Assembly (NCBI RefSeq): GCF_026745355.1
Contig: NC_079205.1
Location: 42,343,903-42,407,902, forward strand
From: Beta vulgaris subsp. vulgaris
Taxonomy: Eukaryota; Streptophyta; Magnoliopsida; Caryophyllales; Amaranthaceae
Reading direction: 5' to 3'
DNA: 64,000 nt
Positions 55,001 to 64,000 of this stretch are shown here, one piece after another; position 1 is the stretch's first letter; the number at the start of each line of letters is the position of its first letter. The notes beneath the pieces are model-generated. The model had not been told where the DNA came from. It saw nothing but the letters and a program-made list of their open reading frames with translations, and searched no databases. Position numbers and translations under genes: made by a program.

Positions 55001-57744
55001 TAAAGGCAAGACAGCTGTTCCGTCATCCTACGATAAACACACTAAAATATTGGAGGTTCACCTTCTAGCTATTATATTCTTTACTAACTGTAGAGGTGCA
55101 AACATCTTGTTTCCCTGTTTGTTAGCAAGTAAGTGGGCATTTGGGAGGATAAAGAAGATGATGAGAGCTCATGTGTAAGTAGGATCAGATATGCTGACAA
55201 ATTCTCTTGATGTGCTCTTATGTTACGAATGATTTTGGAAACTGTGAAGAAATGAAAGTGGAGGATATATTCTTTTTTAAAATCATAGGTAAATGTCGGT
55301 TTTAAAGAGAGAAACATACGACGGGCTCAGAGGTAAAGATTTAACTTTTTTCAATAAGAAATCATAAAAGCTCTTGAGTATCAGACAGTGGAAGTACCAT
55401 CAACAAGTCTTGCTGCAACAGATAAGTCTATTAATTATCAGTTCGACAAGAATGCAAAGGTTGTCTACGGTGAGGTCTATGAGGACTGGAGGTCTGCCAG
55501 TCAAAGAATCCGGCCTGAAGAATTTGCTTGAGAAGTGTGCCACTGAGTAATTTATCTTCTCAGGCATGTTTGTATCAGTGGGTGTACAAGAATGAGCTCA
55601 AAATACCTGCAGTCCTGCAGCCATGAAGGCTAAGCAGAAGACAGATTTGGATGTGTGTGGAAATTTTATACTCATCTCATCCACTTCTTGGCAAGCTGAC
55701 CTTTGTTACTGAAATGGAATTTCAAATTAAGGTCATATAGCTGCACAAGTATTCCTGAACTTCTTCTTATACCTTTTTTCTTTGTCTGGAGGGAAAATAT
55801 ACAACTCGGGATGAAAGACTTCGTTCTACTTGCAGGCTTCCAAGTCCTACATATGTTTGTCCCTCACTAGCTGACAAGGAAGCCAACCCTCATCTTTTCT
55901 GAGTTCTACTGGTGTGTGTAGTTGCAGGGACTCTAGTGATGGTAGTGAGTTTCTTGTTATCTGTGTTTAGTCTTTCTTTTCAGTAATTTGCCTTTTAGAG
56001 TTTTAGTTACCTGTTGGAGGAAGAAAGAAAGAAATATGGAAACAACTGTGTGCGTAAAAAAAAGAAGAAGAACCTCCTTGCTGTTGGGCCATTGTGCTGG
56101 ACTGCCTTTTGACTTGCTTATAGGAAAAGAGAATTTTGGTACTTGGATCTTAGTTTAGAGTCCTTGTTTGGTTCATACGATATATGTAGTGAAAGTGAAT
56201 AATTTACTGCAAGGCTGCAACTGAGTCTTGTTGCACTCCAATTTTAATGTTTCATAAGTTTATGACAAGATTTCATGGTATTATGCCATAGTTTAGGCCA
56301 TCTGGTAATCTGTTCTGCCTATGGGCCTCAACCTCTCTGCCTACTGTCAGTGGGGAAGAGCTGAGAACTTGATATCTTTACAAGATTCTCTACGGGGTGG
56401 CTATCAGCTGATCAGGTCCTAGAGTTCAGATATCAACAAGCAACAGCTAACATAATTCTCCTCCTATATCCCAAACTCTGAAGTCCAATGGCATTGATAC
56501 ATGTCATTTGAGGAAAGAACTGTCATTTGCGCCCTATGTCACGTAGGCTCATATACTCATGTTGGGCATTGATGTCAGAGCATCGGACTGCAATTACGTG
56601 CAAACTTTATATGTTTTTGTGGTCCAAAATGAATTGCCAAGTGTTCTATCCATGTCAAGTGTTGAGGATCCAATATATAAACTAACATAGCTTACGGCAT
56701 CTACTATGATACGTCTTTGTAATTACAGTTTTCTTCTGTGGGTTTTATGAATATTTGTGTTCTATTGAAAATTTTAAAGCATTTTTGACAATTTGTGATC
56801 TGGTAGTGTAGATATATCAGATTGTGTTCTTATTATTGTGACGTGTGGTTTTTCAGAAATTGCAAGGTGCATTACTCAGCTGTATGTATGCGGTGCTTGA
56901 TTATTCGCAGACTGGCTTAATTGCGGCCGTATTTGTATTCAAGGTAACTGTATTTCTATAAGGTGTTAGATCTGAATCTGTGAGTTTTGAAGTTCAAATT
57001 TGGAGGAAAGTAGCCGGTACGCTTTATTGAAGATAACTGATCATCATCGTCTCTTTCTCTAAATGATCATGATGTAGATGATGGAGTGGTGGTACCAGTC
57101 AGCAGAGGAGCGGATGTCTGCACCAACTATATACCCCCCACCGCCACCGCCTCCATCCCCAAAAGTGAGCAGTATTTCCTTACGTGTTTCCTGAGCAATT
57201 CAGCACCCCCCCCCCCCCCCCCCCCCAAAAAAAACCCCAACTCCCCCTCTGGCTCTCCTCGCTGCAAAGAAAGGGAAATTGAAGGGCAGTGCTCAAATTC
57301 CAGCTTACTGATTGCTTGATACAGGTGGCTAAGGAGGGCATTCAACTGCCATCTGACAGAACACTTTGTCCTTTGTGCTCAGAGCGACGTGCAAATCCTT
57401 CAGTTGTTACAGTATCAGGATTCGTTTACTGTTATGGTTGCATATTCAAATATGTTTCTCAGGTTAGTCTTTAAAACCTTTGCGTTGGCTGTGAGGTGTC
57501 AGAATTCTGTTTGCTTACTTCCGACTTGTTATTGACTTTTGTCTGCTGATCTTATGAGAAATATGCCTCTTTATATGACTTGATAAACTTGGATTTCAAT
57601 GGCTTCTTAACTTTGCCTCATATTTTGTGAGTACCGGTTCCATGATTGACCTGTTTGTTGATAATTTCTCAGTATAAGCGGTGCCCAGTTACGCTCATTC
57701 CTGCAGAAGTTGAGGATATTAGACGGCTCTTCCATGACATGTAG
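49099..57744 (+). CDS. PEX12: PEX12, peroxisome biogenesis RING protein (10 exons, 393 aa)
   Basis: Exons: 49099-49206, 49351-49456, 50440-50588, 50904-51153, 52730-52839, 52942-53016, 56857-56943, 57078-57164, 57325-57462, 57673-57744. All junctions are GT-AG, the frame is continuous to TAG, and the length equals that of Arabidopsis PEX12. The product is a peroxisomal membrane protein. The Pex2/Pex12 N-terminal membrane domain covers most of residues 20-300 ('LPYFKSKLHSIYSRERE', 'LDATGFYSLGLHALGI', 'MMEWWYQSAEERM'), followed by a Pro run. The C-terminal RING-like domain has Cys 339/342, 360/363 and 374; as in other PEX12 proteins, not all canonical zinc ligands are present. With PEX2 and PEX10 it forms the ubiquitin ligase and retrotranslocation channel that recycles the PEX5 import receptor. 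The gene appears intact. Confidence 0.95.
51922..52251. repeat. 165-bp tandem duplication in PEX12 intron 4
   Basis: Copies at 51922-52086 and 52087-52251 are identical except for about one base (CGCTGAATC versus CGCTAAATC). They lie inside the intron 51154-52729 and should not affect coding. Confidence 0.93.
54315..54692 (-). repeat. Ty3/gypsy LTR debris with a ~285-bp spaced direct repeat
   Basis: Near-identical copies at about 54315-54403 and 54597-54692 (TTATTTCTCAAGCTACTAGC core) flank a segment. On the minus strand that segment reads CACCTTGAGGACAAGGT, a phrase common at the end of gypsy pol and the PPT region, and a CTATAAATAGAGG promoter-like motif follows near 54300. It looks like an old partial insertion. 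Confidence 0.55.
55358..55531 (+). other. Unidentified 57-codon open stretch in PEX12 intron 6
   Basis: Reads '...TDKSINYQFDKNAKVVYGEV' then 'YEDWRSASQRIRPEEFA' before TGA. It has a coding-like composition but no recognised family and no clear splice sites. It may be a relic of an inserted gene fragment. Confidence 0.2.
57206..57227. repeat. Poly-C tract in PEX12 intron 8
   Basis: An uninterrupted run of about 20-22 C followed by AAAAAAAACC. It is length-unstable and prone to sequencing error, but non-coding. Confidence 0.85.
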
Positions 57745-58460
57745 AGTATTAAACAATATAGTATATGTCAACATGCCTTCTTTCTTTTGTTTTCTGACCT
57801 GAAAGATGCTTCGACATCCATGTAAAACAATGCTGTAAATAGTATTTTACTTTCTGTTATTTACATTCACTGCAAATCTGTCTTCTTCTGGGTGTCTGTA
57901 CTTGGCGATATGTTTGAGGCAAAATATGGTGTAGTTAATAAATCTACCTTCTATCCTAATAGAGAGAGACCATAACGGAAGTGGTTGCTCGATGGACGAT
58001 AAATCAGTCTGGAACTTATGTATTACAACAACAGCCATAGCATGGATTTTGCTGTCACTGGGATTTCAGTCCAGAAACGAGAGCTGGTTTTGCGATTGAA
58101 TTTGGAATATCTTGTCATTTTGACTCTTTTTTTTTTCAGTAACTAAAATGGCACAAGCTGCTCAACGGCAAACATGCATAAATTGTGACAGCAATTATTT
58201 TTTGCAAAGAATGCTGTTCGTTCAAGAAGGCAAAGCTGATCAATGGCCCTTCATTACTTGCTCGTTTCTTCAACAACAAATATTTGGAGCCTGGAGGACA
58301 GGAGCCATAAAATATGAGATTGACCCAATAATTCAACAGTTGAAAAAGGAGCCATACTCCTGAGACAATGGTTACTAAAATGACATTTGGCTACACTACT
58401 GAACTTCCCTATAAGTTGATCTATAATCAACCCACAACTTAGTAAACTAGCATAACTGTC
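57745..58460 (+). other. PEX12 3' region and downstream spacer
   Basis: The 3' UTR (end not fixed) is followed by sequence with short frames (58148-58363) that match no family. No gene called. Confidence 0.45.
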
Positions 58461-58463
58461 AAA

Positions 58464-58704
58464 GGACCAATTCAACCAAAAGATTAAGCTGATGGTTGAG
58501 GTCCCAGGAATAGATTTATACTCTATCACGCCCCCTCACGCAACTGACGCGAAATATTCCACTGAAAAAGGAGGGGTGGATAAGATTCGAACTCGTAATT
58601 TTTTTGTCATGCTAGTTCTTAATACCATGTCAAAAGACCAATTCAACCAAAAGCTTAAACTGATGGTTGAGGCCCCCAGGAATAGATTTATACTCTATCA
58701 ATAA
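58464..58704. repeat. ~66-bp direct repeats flanking a ~100-bp centre
   Basis: GACCAATTCAACCAAAAGAT...TTTATACTCTATCA near 58465-58529 recurs at about 58636-58701 with a few changes. The centre contains CACGCCCCCTCACGCAACTG and GATTCGAACTCGTAAT, phrases typical of a widespread plant dispersed repeat with tRNA-like B-box wording. The class is uncertain. Confidence 0.6.
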
Positions 58705-59046
58705 CTATATTTTAATCAACCTAAATGTTGCTCCATCCGTTCAAAATTAACAATCACGCATATAATTTATGATTGTAAAAGATAGTAGTCATAGTTTCAA
58801 AAGATTAGTGGTTTATGACTGAATTTTCTAGTATATGCTTAATCAGAATAAGAGATAACACAAATTATACAAATAGCACATAATTAGCAGATCGCATACC
58901 TTCTTTAATGCCGAAGACAAAAGTTTAAATCGTGTGCATGATGTTTGGATCATCTTCATCCTTTACAATATCATTTGCACTACTAAAAAATATTACTTAC
59001 GTATCAAAATATGAGATTGGACTTTCTTCACTGATCCACAAGGATC

Positions 59047-59212
<166 letters not shown>

Positions 59213-59682
59213 GTACATATACATATGCATATGTACATATGTTATGTTTTCATTTCCCACAATGGCCCTTCAATCACAGTCATTTTAGGTATTAGACACC
59301 TTGAATCGTATTTGCAGAATTGGAGTTGTTTTCTTGGCTAATTGAGGAATAATGTGTATATTGCAGTTGCTAATGACACTCGTTTTGCGAAACTCTATGG
59401 ATGTTGATTCTATGAAGCAACGTACAACAAATATGCATAATACTTTTGAACTAGGTTTTAGGCCCGTGCATAATGCACGGGAACTATTTAGTATAATAAC
59501 AATGTTTATATATCAGCTACAATGAAAACGTGTAAACGATTCTTACGTTAACTTGATAAAAAACTTTGTGTTTAAGATATATACACCTTTATATTAATTA
59601 TAAAGTTGTTTAACATATACATGATACTCGTCTGTTTTGGAAGACTTCTTTTTAGTGCAAAACGAAATTTATTAAGAAGTTA

Positions 59683-59950
59683 CTTCCTCTGTTCTATTTC
59701 TATAATATTGCAAAATGAGATTTTTTTTACACTATCCATTCACCATCATAACCTTTCACTATATATTATGATTTTTATGTAAAGAAAAATATTATCATGT
59801 TGGGTCTTGTTAGATTCGTCTCGATATATACTTTTAGAATATCAATTTTGTATAATTTTACTAAAAAGTAATAAAAGATATTAATAGTTAAAATAGTGCA
59901 TTGGCAAACGTGAAAACTCAATTGTTGCAGTAGAAATAGAATGGAGGTTG
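59683..59950. mobile_element. Stowaway MITE in Helitron copy 1
   Basis: Decayed TIRs (CTTCCTCTGTTCTATTTCT...AGAAATAGAATGGAGG) and an internal GATTCGTCTCGATATATACT. The same insertion is present in copy 2, so it predates their amplification. Confidence 0.7.
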
Positions 59951-60479
59951 TATAACATAGTCATAAGCAAAGCTAACAACACCTTAAGAGGAACTTTGAA
60001 ATTTCATATTTTCTCCACACTTTCGATACAATTGAACTGCTAATAATAACTTATGTATGGGAACCCTTTGAAAAATTAGTGATGACATGATTTAATAAAA
60101 TATACCAATTTTGGTGTAGCCCCACAAAGCCATAATCTAAGGATTGAGAAGACAAAGGTAAATTAATGATCTCAACTGCTTCAAAAAGGGAGAAAATTTG
60201 CACGACTTGGTCTTATCCTAGTAACCACTTAGGGGTCAATTGTCTTAGAAACCCTCTCCACATTACAGTCTTCATTTTTTACGCACTCGAAATGGCCTTA
60301 AAGTGTTAGACTTCCCATGTTATTTCTCATAAATTAGTACTATTAGGCAATTTTTACTCGTGACTGATAAATGACTACATAAAATTAGCCATGACTAAGA
60401 ACTGGCCTCGGGAAATACAAACTTACCATGTGATAGGGATTATCCTTGACTTCTAACACATGGCCGAAAAAACTGTCTT

Positions 60480-60755
60480 TTTTGAAACATCATACGAAAT
60501 TTTGTTCCAATTGACGGAATTAGTACCATATGGGGTATAAATACCTTATTCCTCGTTGCTACCTGAAATACCATAATTTCGATGATATATTGTATCATAC
60601 CTTATTCCGAATTGTTTGTATTTTTTGAAACATCATAAGAAATTTTATTCCAACTGACGGAATAAGTACCATATGGGGTATAAATACCTTATTCCCCGTT
60701 GCTACCTGAAATTACCACAATTTCGATGATATATTGTATCATACCTTATTCCCCG
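60480..60755. repeat. Tandem repeat, ~147-bp unit
   Basis: TTTTTGAAACATCATA(C/A)GAAATTTT through GATATATTGTATCATACCTT occurs at about 60479-60604 and again from about 60626. A single copy is seen in the second Helitron-like repeat before the window ends. Confidence 0.75.
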
Positions 60756-60869
60756 TTCCATCTGACATAATGAGTATCATACGGGGTTTCCCACTTTACT
60801 TTTTTGCCTAAATACCTTATTCTCCGTTGCTACATGAAATAATCCTTACTCATTACTTTCTTCCTAAAA

Positions 60870-62800
60870 ACAATTTTAGAATATATTAAGCCACCACAAT
60901 TTTAATATTAAGAATAATTTAGAAAATGATAATTTTGTATAGTAAACAAATATAAATACACAATACTTGTGTAATGTATGTGTGTTTTATAAGTACTCCA
61001 TATGATTTACATTTCAATATTATCTTTTACATCAAAGAAAAAAGAAGCTGTCAAAACAAAATGCATAGGCAAATTAACAACTTTTCTAATTCGATAACTT
61101 CTGCTCTTTCAACAACAGTTTTACTCTCTTATAGACCAACTAAAATTGAATACTTATAAATCCCTCTTTTGATATAACTAACTCATTTTGTTGATTCACC
61201 TTCTCAATTAGTGTCTCGAAACTCATTAAAGAAAGCTATATTTTATAATTTAAGCACATGGGCCATGTTGCACTCTCTCTACTAATCCTTTATTTTAGAA
61301 TTTTTATATATATAGAATGAGCCAAATTCAAAGTGTACATTTTCTTTAAAAATGATATTAATATCAAGTGTAAGTTCATAAGTGGAAGTATTTATATTTT
61401 TTGTTTCATTTGAATGAAGAGCGTGGAAAATTTTGAGTAATCCTAAGGTTAACCCTCTTAGCACAATAAAATAATAATATTAATATAGATACAATAAATT
61501 TGAGAGAGAACAATCATAAAATTAATGTCTGAATGTACTCTTGGCCAAGGAAATTTCAATAATTATAGGGTTGGCAACCCGTTGGATCACCTAATCATCT
61601 AAATTTTTTCGAACTTATATTGTCATAGTTTTGTCAAAATAAGTTGAAGTGAACCGACCCTTATATGTTGGTTTTCACTTTTTTTTACCTAATTTCATTT
61701 CTTGTTTCATATATTGTCTCTTGTCTTACTTCTCTCACTTTAAAAGACTGTTCTCCCCAACCTATTTTCAGTTCAGTTCAATTCCTAAATTATTATCATT
61801 ACTATTAGTTATAATTTAACTCATTGAATACTCATGTCCATGGCCGACTCATTTATTTTGCTTTTGGTTCGATTTTTCTCCGACCTTTGATTATTCACCT
61901 TTTTTTATCATAATTTTCTCTGTTTGAGGATTCTCAATTTGGTGAGATGTTTTGAAATTGTGGGTATGTAATATTTAATGGGTTTAAGCCGTTTAACATA
62001 TTATTTGTGAATACTTATAGTTATAGAGTTGGTATTAGTCCTTTCTTTGCCTAAATTATAACAATTATAAAACAATCATAATTTCCTAATTAGTGGATAT
62101 AAAACCGGTAACTATTGGACAAAAAAAAAATTCATAAAATGATCTAGAAAAATTGCTGAATATCCTTCAGCACAAGCATGTATCTCAAAGAAAAAAAAAA
62201 GAGAGAAAAAGAGTAGATCTTTGCATGCATGTGTATATTCTTGTACGGATTTATAATACAGTCATTCAATAATGTGTAACTAAATTTCCTTAAATAATTT
62301 TAAAAAAATCAATGAAATCATTTTAATAGGATTGACACGTGGCTTTGAATTGTGTGTATATTCTTGCACGGATTTATAATACAGTCATTCAATTATGTGT
62401 AACTAAATTTCCTTAAACAATTTCAGTATCAAATTTAAAACCATCTTGCAAATATTTTCCAACTTCAAAAAGAGTAGTTGAATGGAATATTTGACAGACT
62501 AGGAAAACCTTGGAAGATTTCCTTAAGTGGAGATTTCCTTCAAGTGAGGAATCTTTCTTTTATAGTCCAAAATCACGGATATATCTTCAACTTAAGGGAA
62601 TTGGAGGTTTCCTAAAGCATTCAATGACTGATTTTCAAAATTTGGGAAACTAATAATAAAAGAATCAAACATAATAATTTTGATGGGATGTGACACGTGG
62701 CATCTATTTAATTGCTCTATAAATGTGGGGTGAATTGTGAGAGTAGAATTTATATGAGGCTGCCACATAGGCTAATTTTTTCTTGCTTTAATATTATATA
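60870..62800. other. Intergenic spacer
   Basis: AT-rich. It contains a ~75-bp direct repeat (about 62226-62300 and 62350-62425, GTGTATATTCTTG(T/C)ACGGA core). No gene found. Confidence 0.5.
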
Positions 62801-64000
62801 CTAGGTTTTAGGCCCGTGCATAATGCACGGGAACTATTTAGTTTTTATATATCAGCTACAATGAAAACGTGTAAACGATTCTTACGTTAACTTGATAAAA
62901 AATTGTGTTTAAGAGATATACACTTTTATATTAATTATAAAGTTGTTTAACATATACATGATACTCATATGTTTTGGAAGACTTCTTTTTAGTGCAAAAC
63001 GAAATTTATTAAGAACTTACTCCCTCCGTTCTATTTCTATAATATTGCAAAATGAGATTTTTACACTATCCATTCACCATCATAACCTTTCACTGTATAT
63101 TATGATTTTTATGTAAGAAAAATATTATCATGTGGGGTCTTGTTAGATTATATTCGTCTCGATATATACTTTCAGAATATCATTTTTGTATAATTTTACT
63201 AAAAAGTAATTAAAAATATTAATAGTTTAAATAGTGCATTGGCAAACGTGAACATTACTCAATTGTTGCAGTAGAAAAAGACCAGAGGTTGTATAACATA
63301 GTCATAAGCAAAGCCAACAACACCTTAAGAGAAACTTTGGAATTCCATATTTTCTCCACACTTTCGATACAATTGAACCGCTAATAACTTATGTATGGAA
63401 ATTCTTTGAAAAATTAATAAAGTGATGACATGATTTAATATAATATACCAATTTTGGTGTAGCCATAATATATCAATTGACCCCTAAGTGCTTACTGGGA
63501 TAAGCCATCATCTAAGGGTTGAGATGACAAAGGTAAATTAATGATCTCAACTGCTTCGAAAAAGGAGAAAAGTTGCACGAACTTGGTCTTATCCCAGTAA
63601 GCACTTAGGGGTCAATTGTGTTAGAAACCCTCTCCACATTACAGTCTTCATTTTTTATTCGAAATGGCCTTAAAGTGTTAGACTTCCCATGTTCTTTCTC
63701 ATAAATTAGTACTATTAGGCAATTTTTACTCGTGACTAATAAATGGCTACATAAAATTAGCCATGACTAAGAACTGGTCTCGGGGATACAAACCTACCAT
63801 GTGATAGGGATTGTCATTGACTTTTAACACATGGCCGAAAAAACTGTGTTTTTTGAAACATCATAAGAAATTTTGTTCCAACTGACGGAATAAATACCAT
63901 ATCGGGTATAAATACCTTATTGCCCGTTGCTACCTGAAATTACCACAATTTCGATAATATATTGTATCATACCTTATTCCCCGTTCCATCTGACGTAATG
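62801..64000 (-). mobile_element. Helitron-like repeat, copy 2 (runs off the window)
   Basis: It has the same minus-strand 3' terminus (palindrome, CCTAAAAC, CTAG|T) as copy 1, 3350 bp away, and the sequence is collinear to the window end. It lacks a few short segments of copy 1 and has an extra TATATCAATTGACCCCTAAG-type segment near 63470-63510. Confidence 0.55.
63020..63291. mobile_element. Stowaway MITE in Helitron copy 2
   Basis: Left TIR CTCCCTCCGTTCTATTTCT, right TIR decayed (AGAAAAAGACCAGAGG), TA on both sides. Ortholog of the insertion at 59683. Confidence 0.7.

Larger units (their letters stand above)
53017..56856 (+). other. PEX12 intron 6 (3.84 kb)
   Basis: This intron is much larger than the other introns of the gene. 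It contains a G tract (53237-53247), gypsy debris (54315-54692) and an unidentified open stretch at 55358-55531. Most of the remainder is unique-looking AT-rich sequence. Confidence 0.8.
59451..60870 (-). mobile_element. Helitron-like repeat, copy 1
   Basis: On the minus strand it ends CCCGTGCATTATGCACGGG (perfect palindromic hairpin), then CCTAAAAC and CTAG, followed by T: the expected Helitron 3' end. The body matches copy 2 (62801 onward) at roughly 90% or more by eye. It carries a Stowaway MITE and a tandem repeat. The 5' end was not found, so the right limit is where the shared sequence fades. Confidence 0.55.

Overview
This is plant nuclear DNA. It contains intron-rich genes with GT-AG splice sites, LTR retrotransposons with a tRNA-iMet primer site, a plant L1-type LINE carrying RNase H, CACTA, Stowaway/mariner and Helitron elements, and long (TA)n tracts. 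The two intact genes have eudicot-style structures. The transposon mix would suit a Caryophyllales/Amaranthaceae-type genome, but the sequence alone does not prove the taxon. Only about 13 kb belongs to recognisable single-copy genes; most of the rest is transposon-derived.

Positions 1-22.6 kb are a nested transposon block. A Ty3/gypsy gag scrap (1-233) abuts a degenerate Ty1/copia element on the minus strand (about 264-13461). Three elements have inserted into that copia element. The first is a 10.8-kb Sirevirus-like Ty1/copia element (1144-11968, TSD GTAAC, PBS, PPT, paired LTRs). The second is a 575-bp solo LTR (12641-13215, TSD GTACT). The third is a CACTA-type end (13462 onward) followed by two spliceable exons of a captured EMG1/NEP1 rRNA methyltransferase gene (15469-15840). 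From about 16.3 to 22.6 kb lies the 3' part of an Athila/Tat-like Ty3/gypsy element. Its LTR is split by a 1.8-kb CACTA element, which is itself split by a Stowaway MITE.

Positions 22.6-27.1 kb are AT-rich spacer with a 252-bp Helitron-like element, a tRNA-related SINE-like piece and a Stowaway MITE. Positions 27.1-33.5 kb hold a complete GARP/MYB-CC transcription factor gene of the PHR1/PHL1 phosphate-starvation family: seven coding exons, 433 codons, and a long intron in the 5' UTR.

Positions 34.0-40.7 kb are a full-length but mutated L1-type LINE on the minus strand, bounded by a perfect 19-bp target-site duplication. Positions 43.3-48.5 kb are a mariner-like element with a dead transposase and a repeat-rich 5' region. 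Its TIR (CTCCCTCCGT) is of the same type as those of the Stowaway MITEs in the window.

Positions 49.1-57.7 kb are a complete PEX12 gene: ten exons, 393 codons, a peroxisomal RING-finger ubiquitin ligase subunit. One intron holds a near-perfect 165-bp tandem duplication, and a 3.8-kb intron holds gypsy debris. Positions 58-64 kb hold direct repeats, a (TA)n tract of about 157 bp, and two related Helitron-like copies that each carry the same Stowaway insertion.

PHL1 and PEX12 look functional and are not obviously related in role. The most unusual signal is the hexamer GTTCCT/AGGAAC, which is strongly over-represented on both strands throughout the Sirevirus-like element, in LTRs, leader and coding regions alike.
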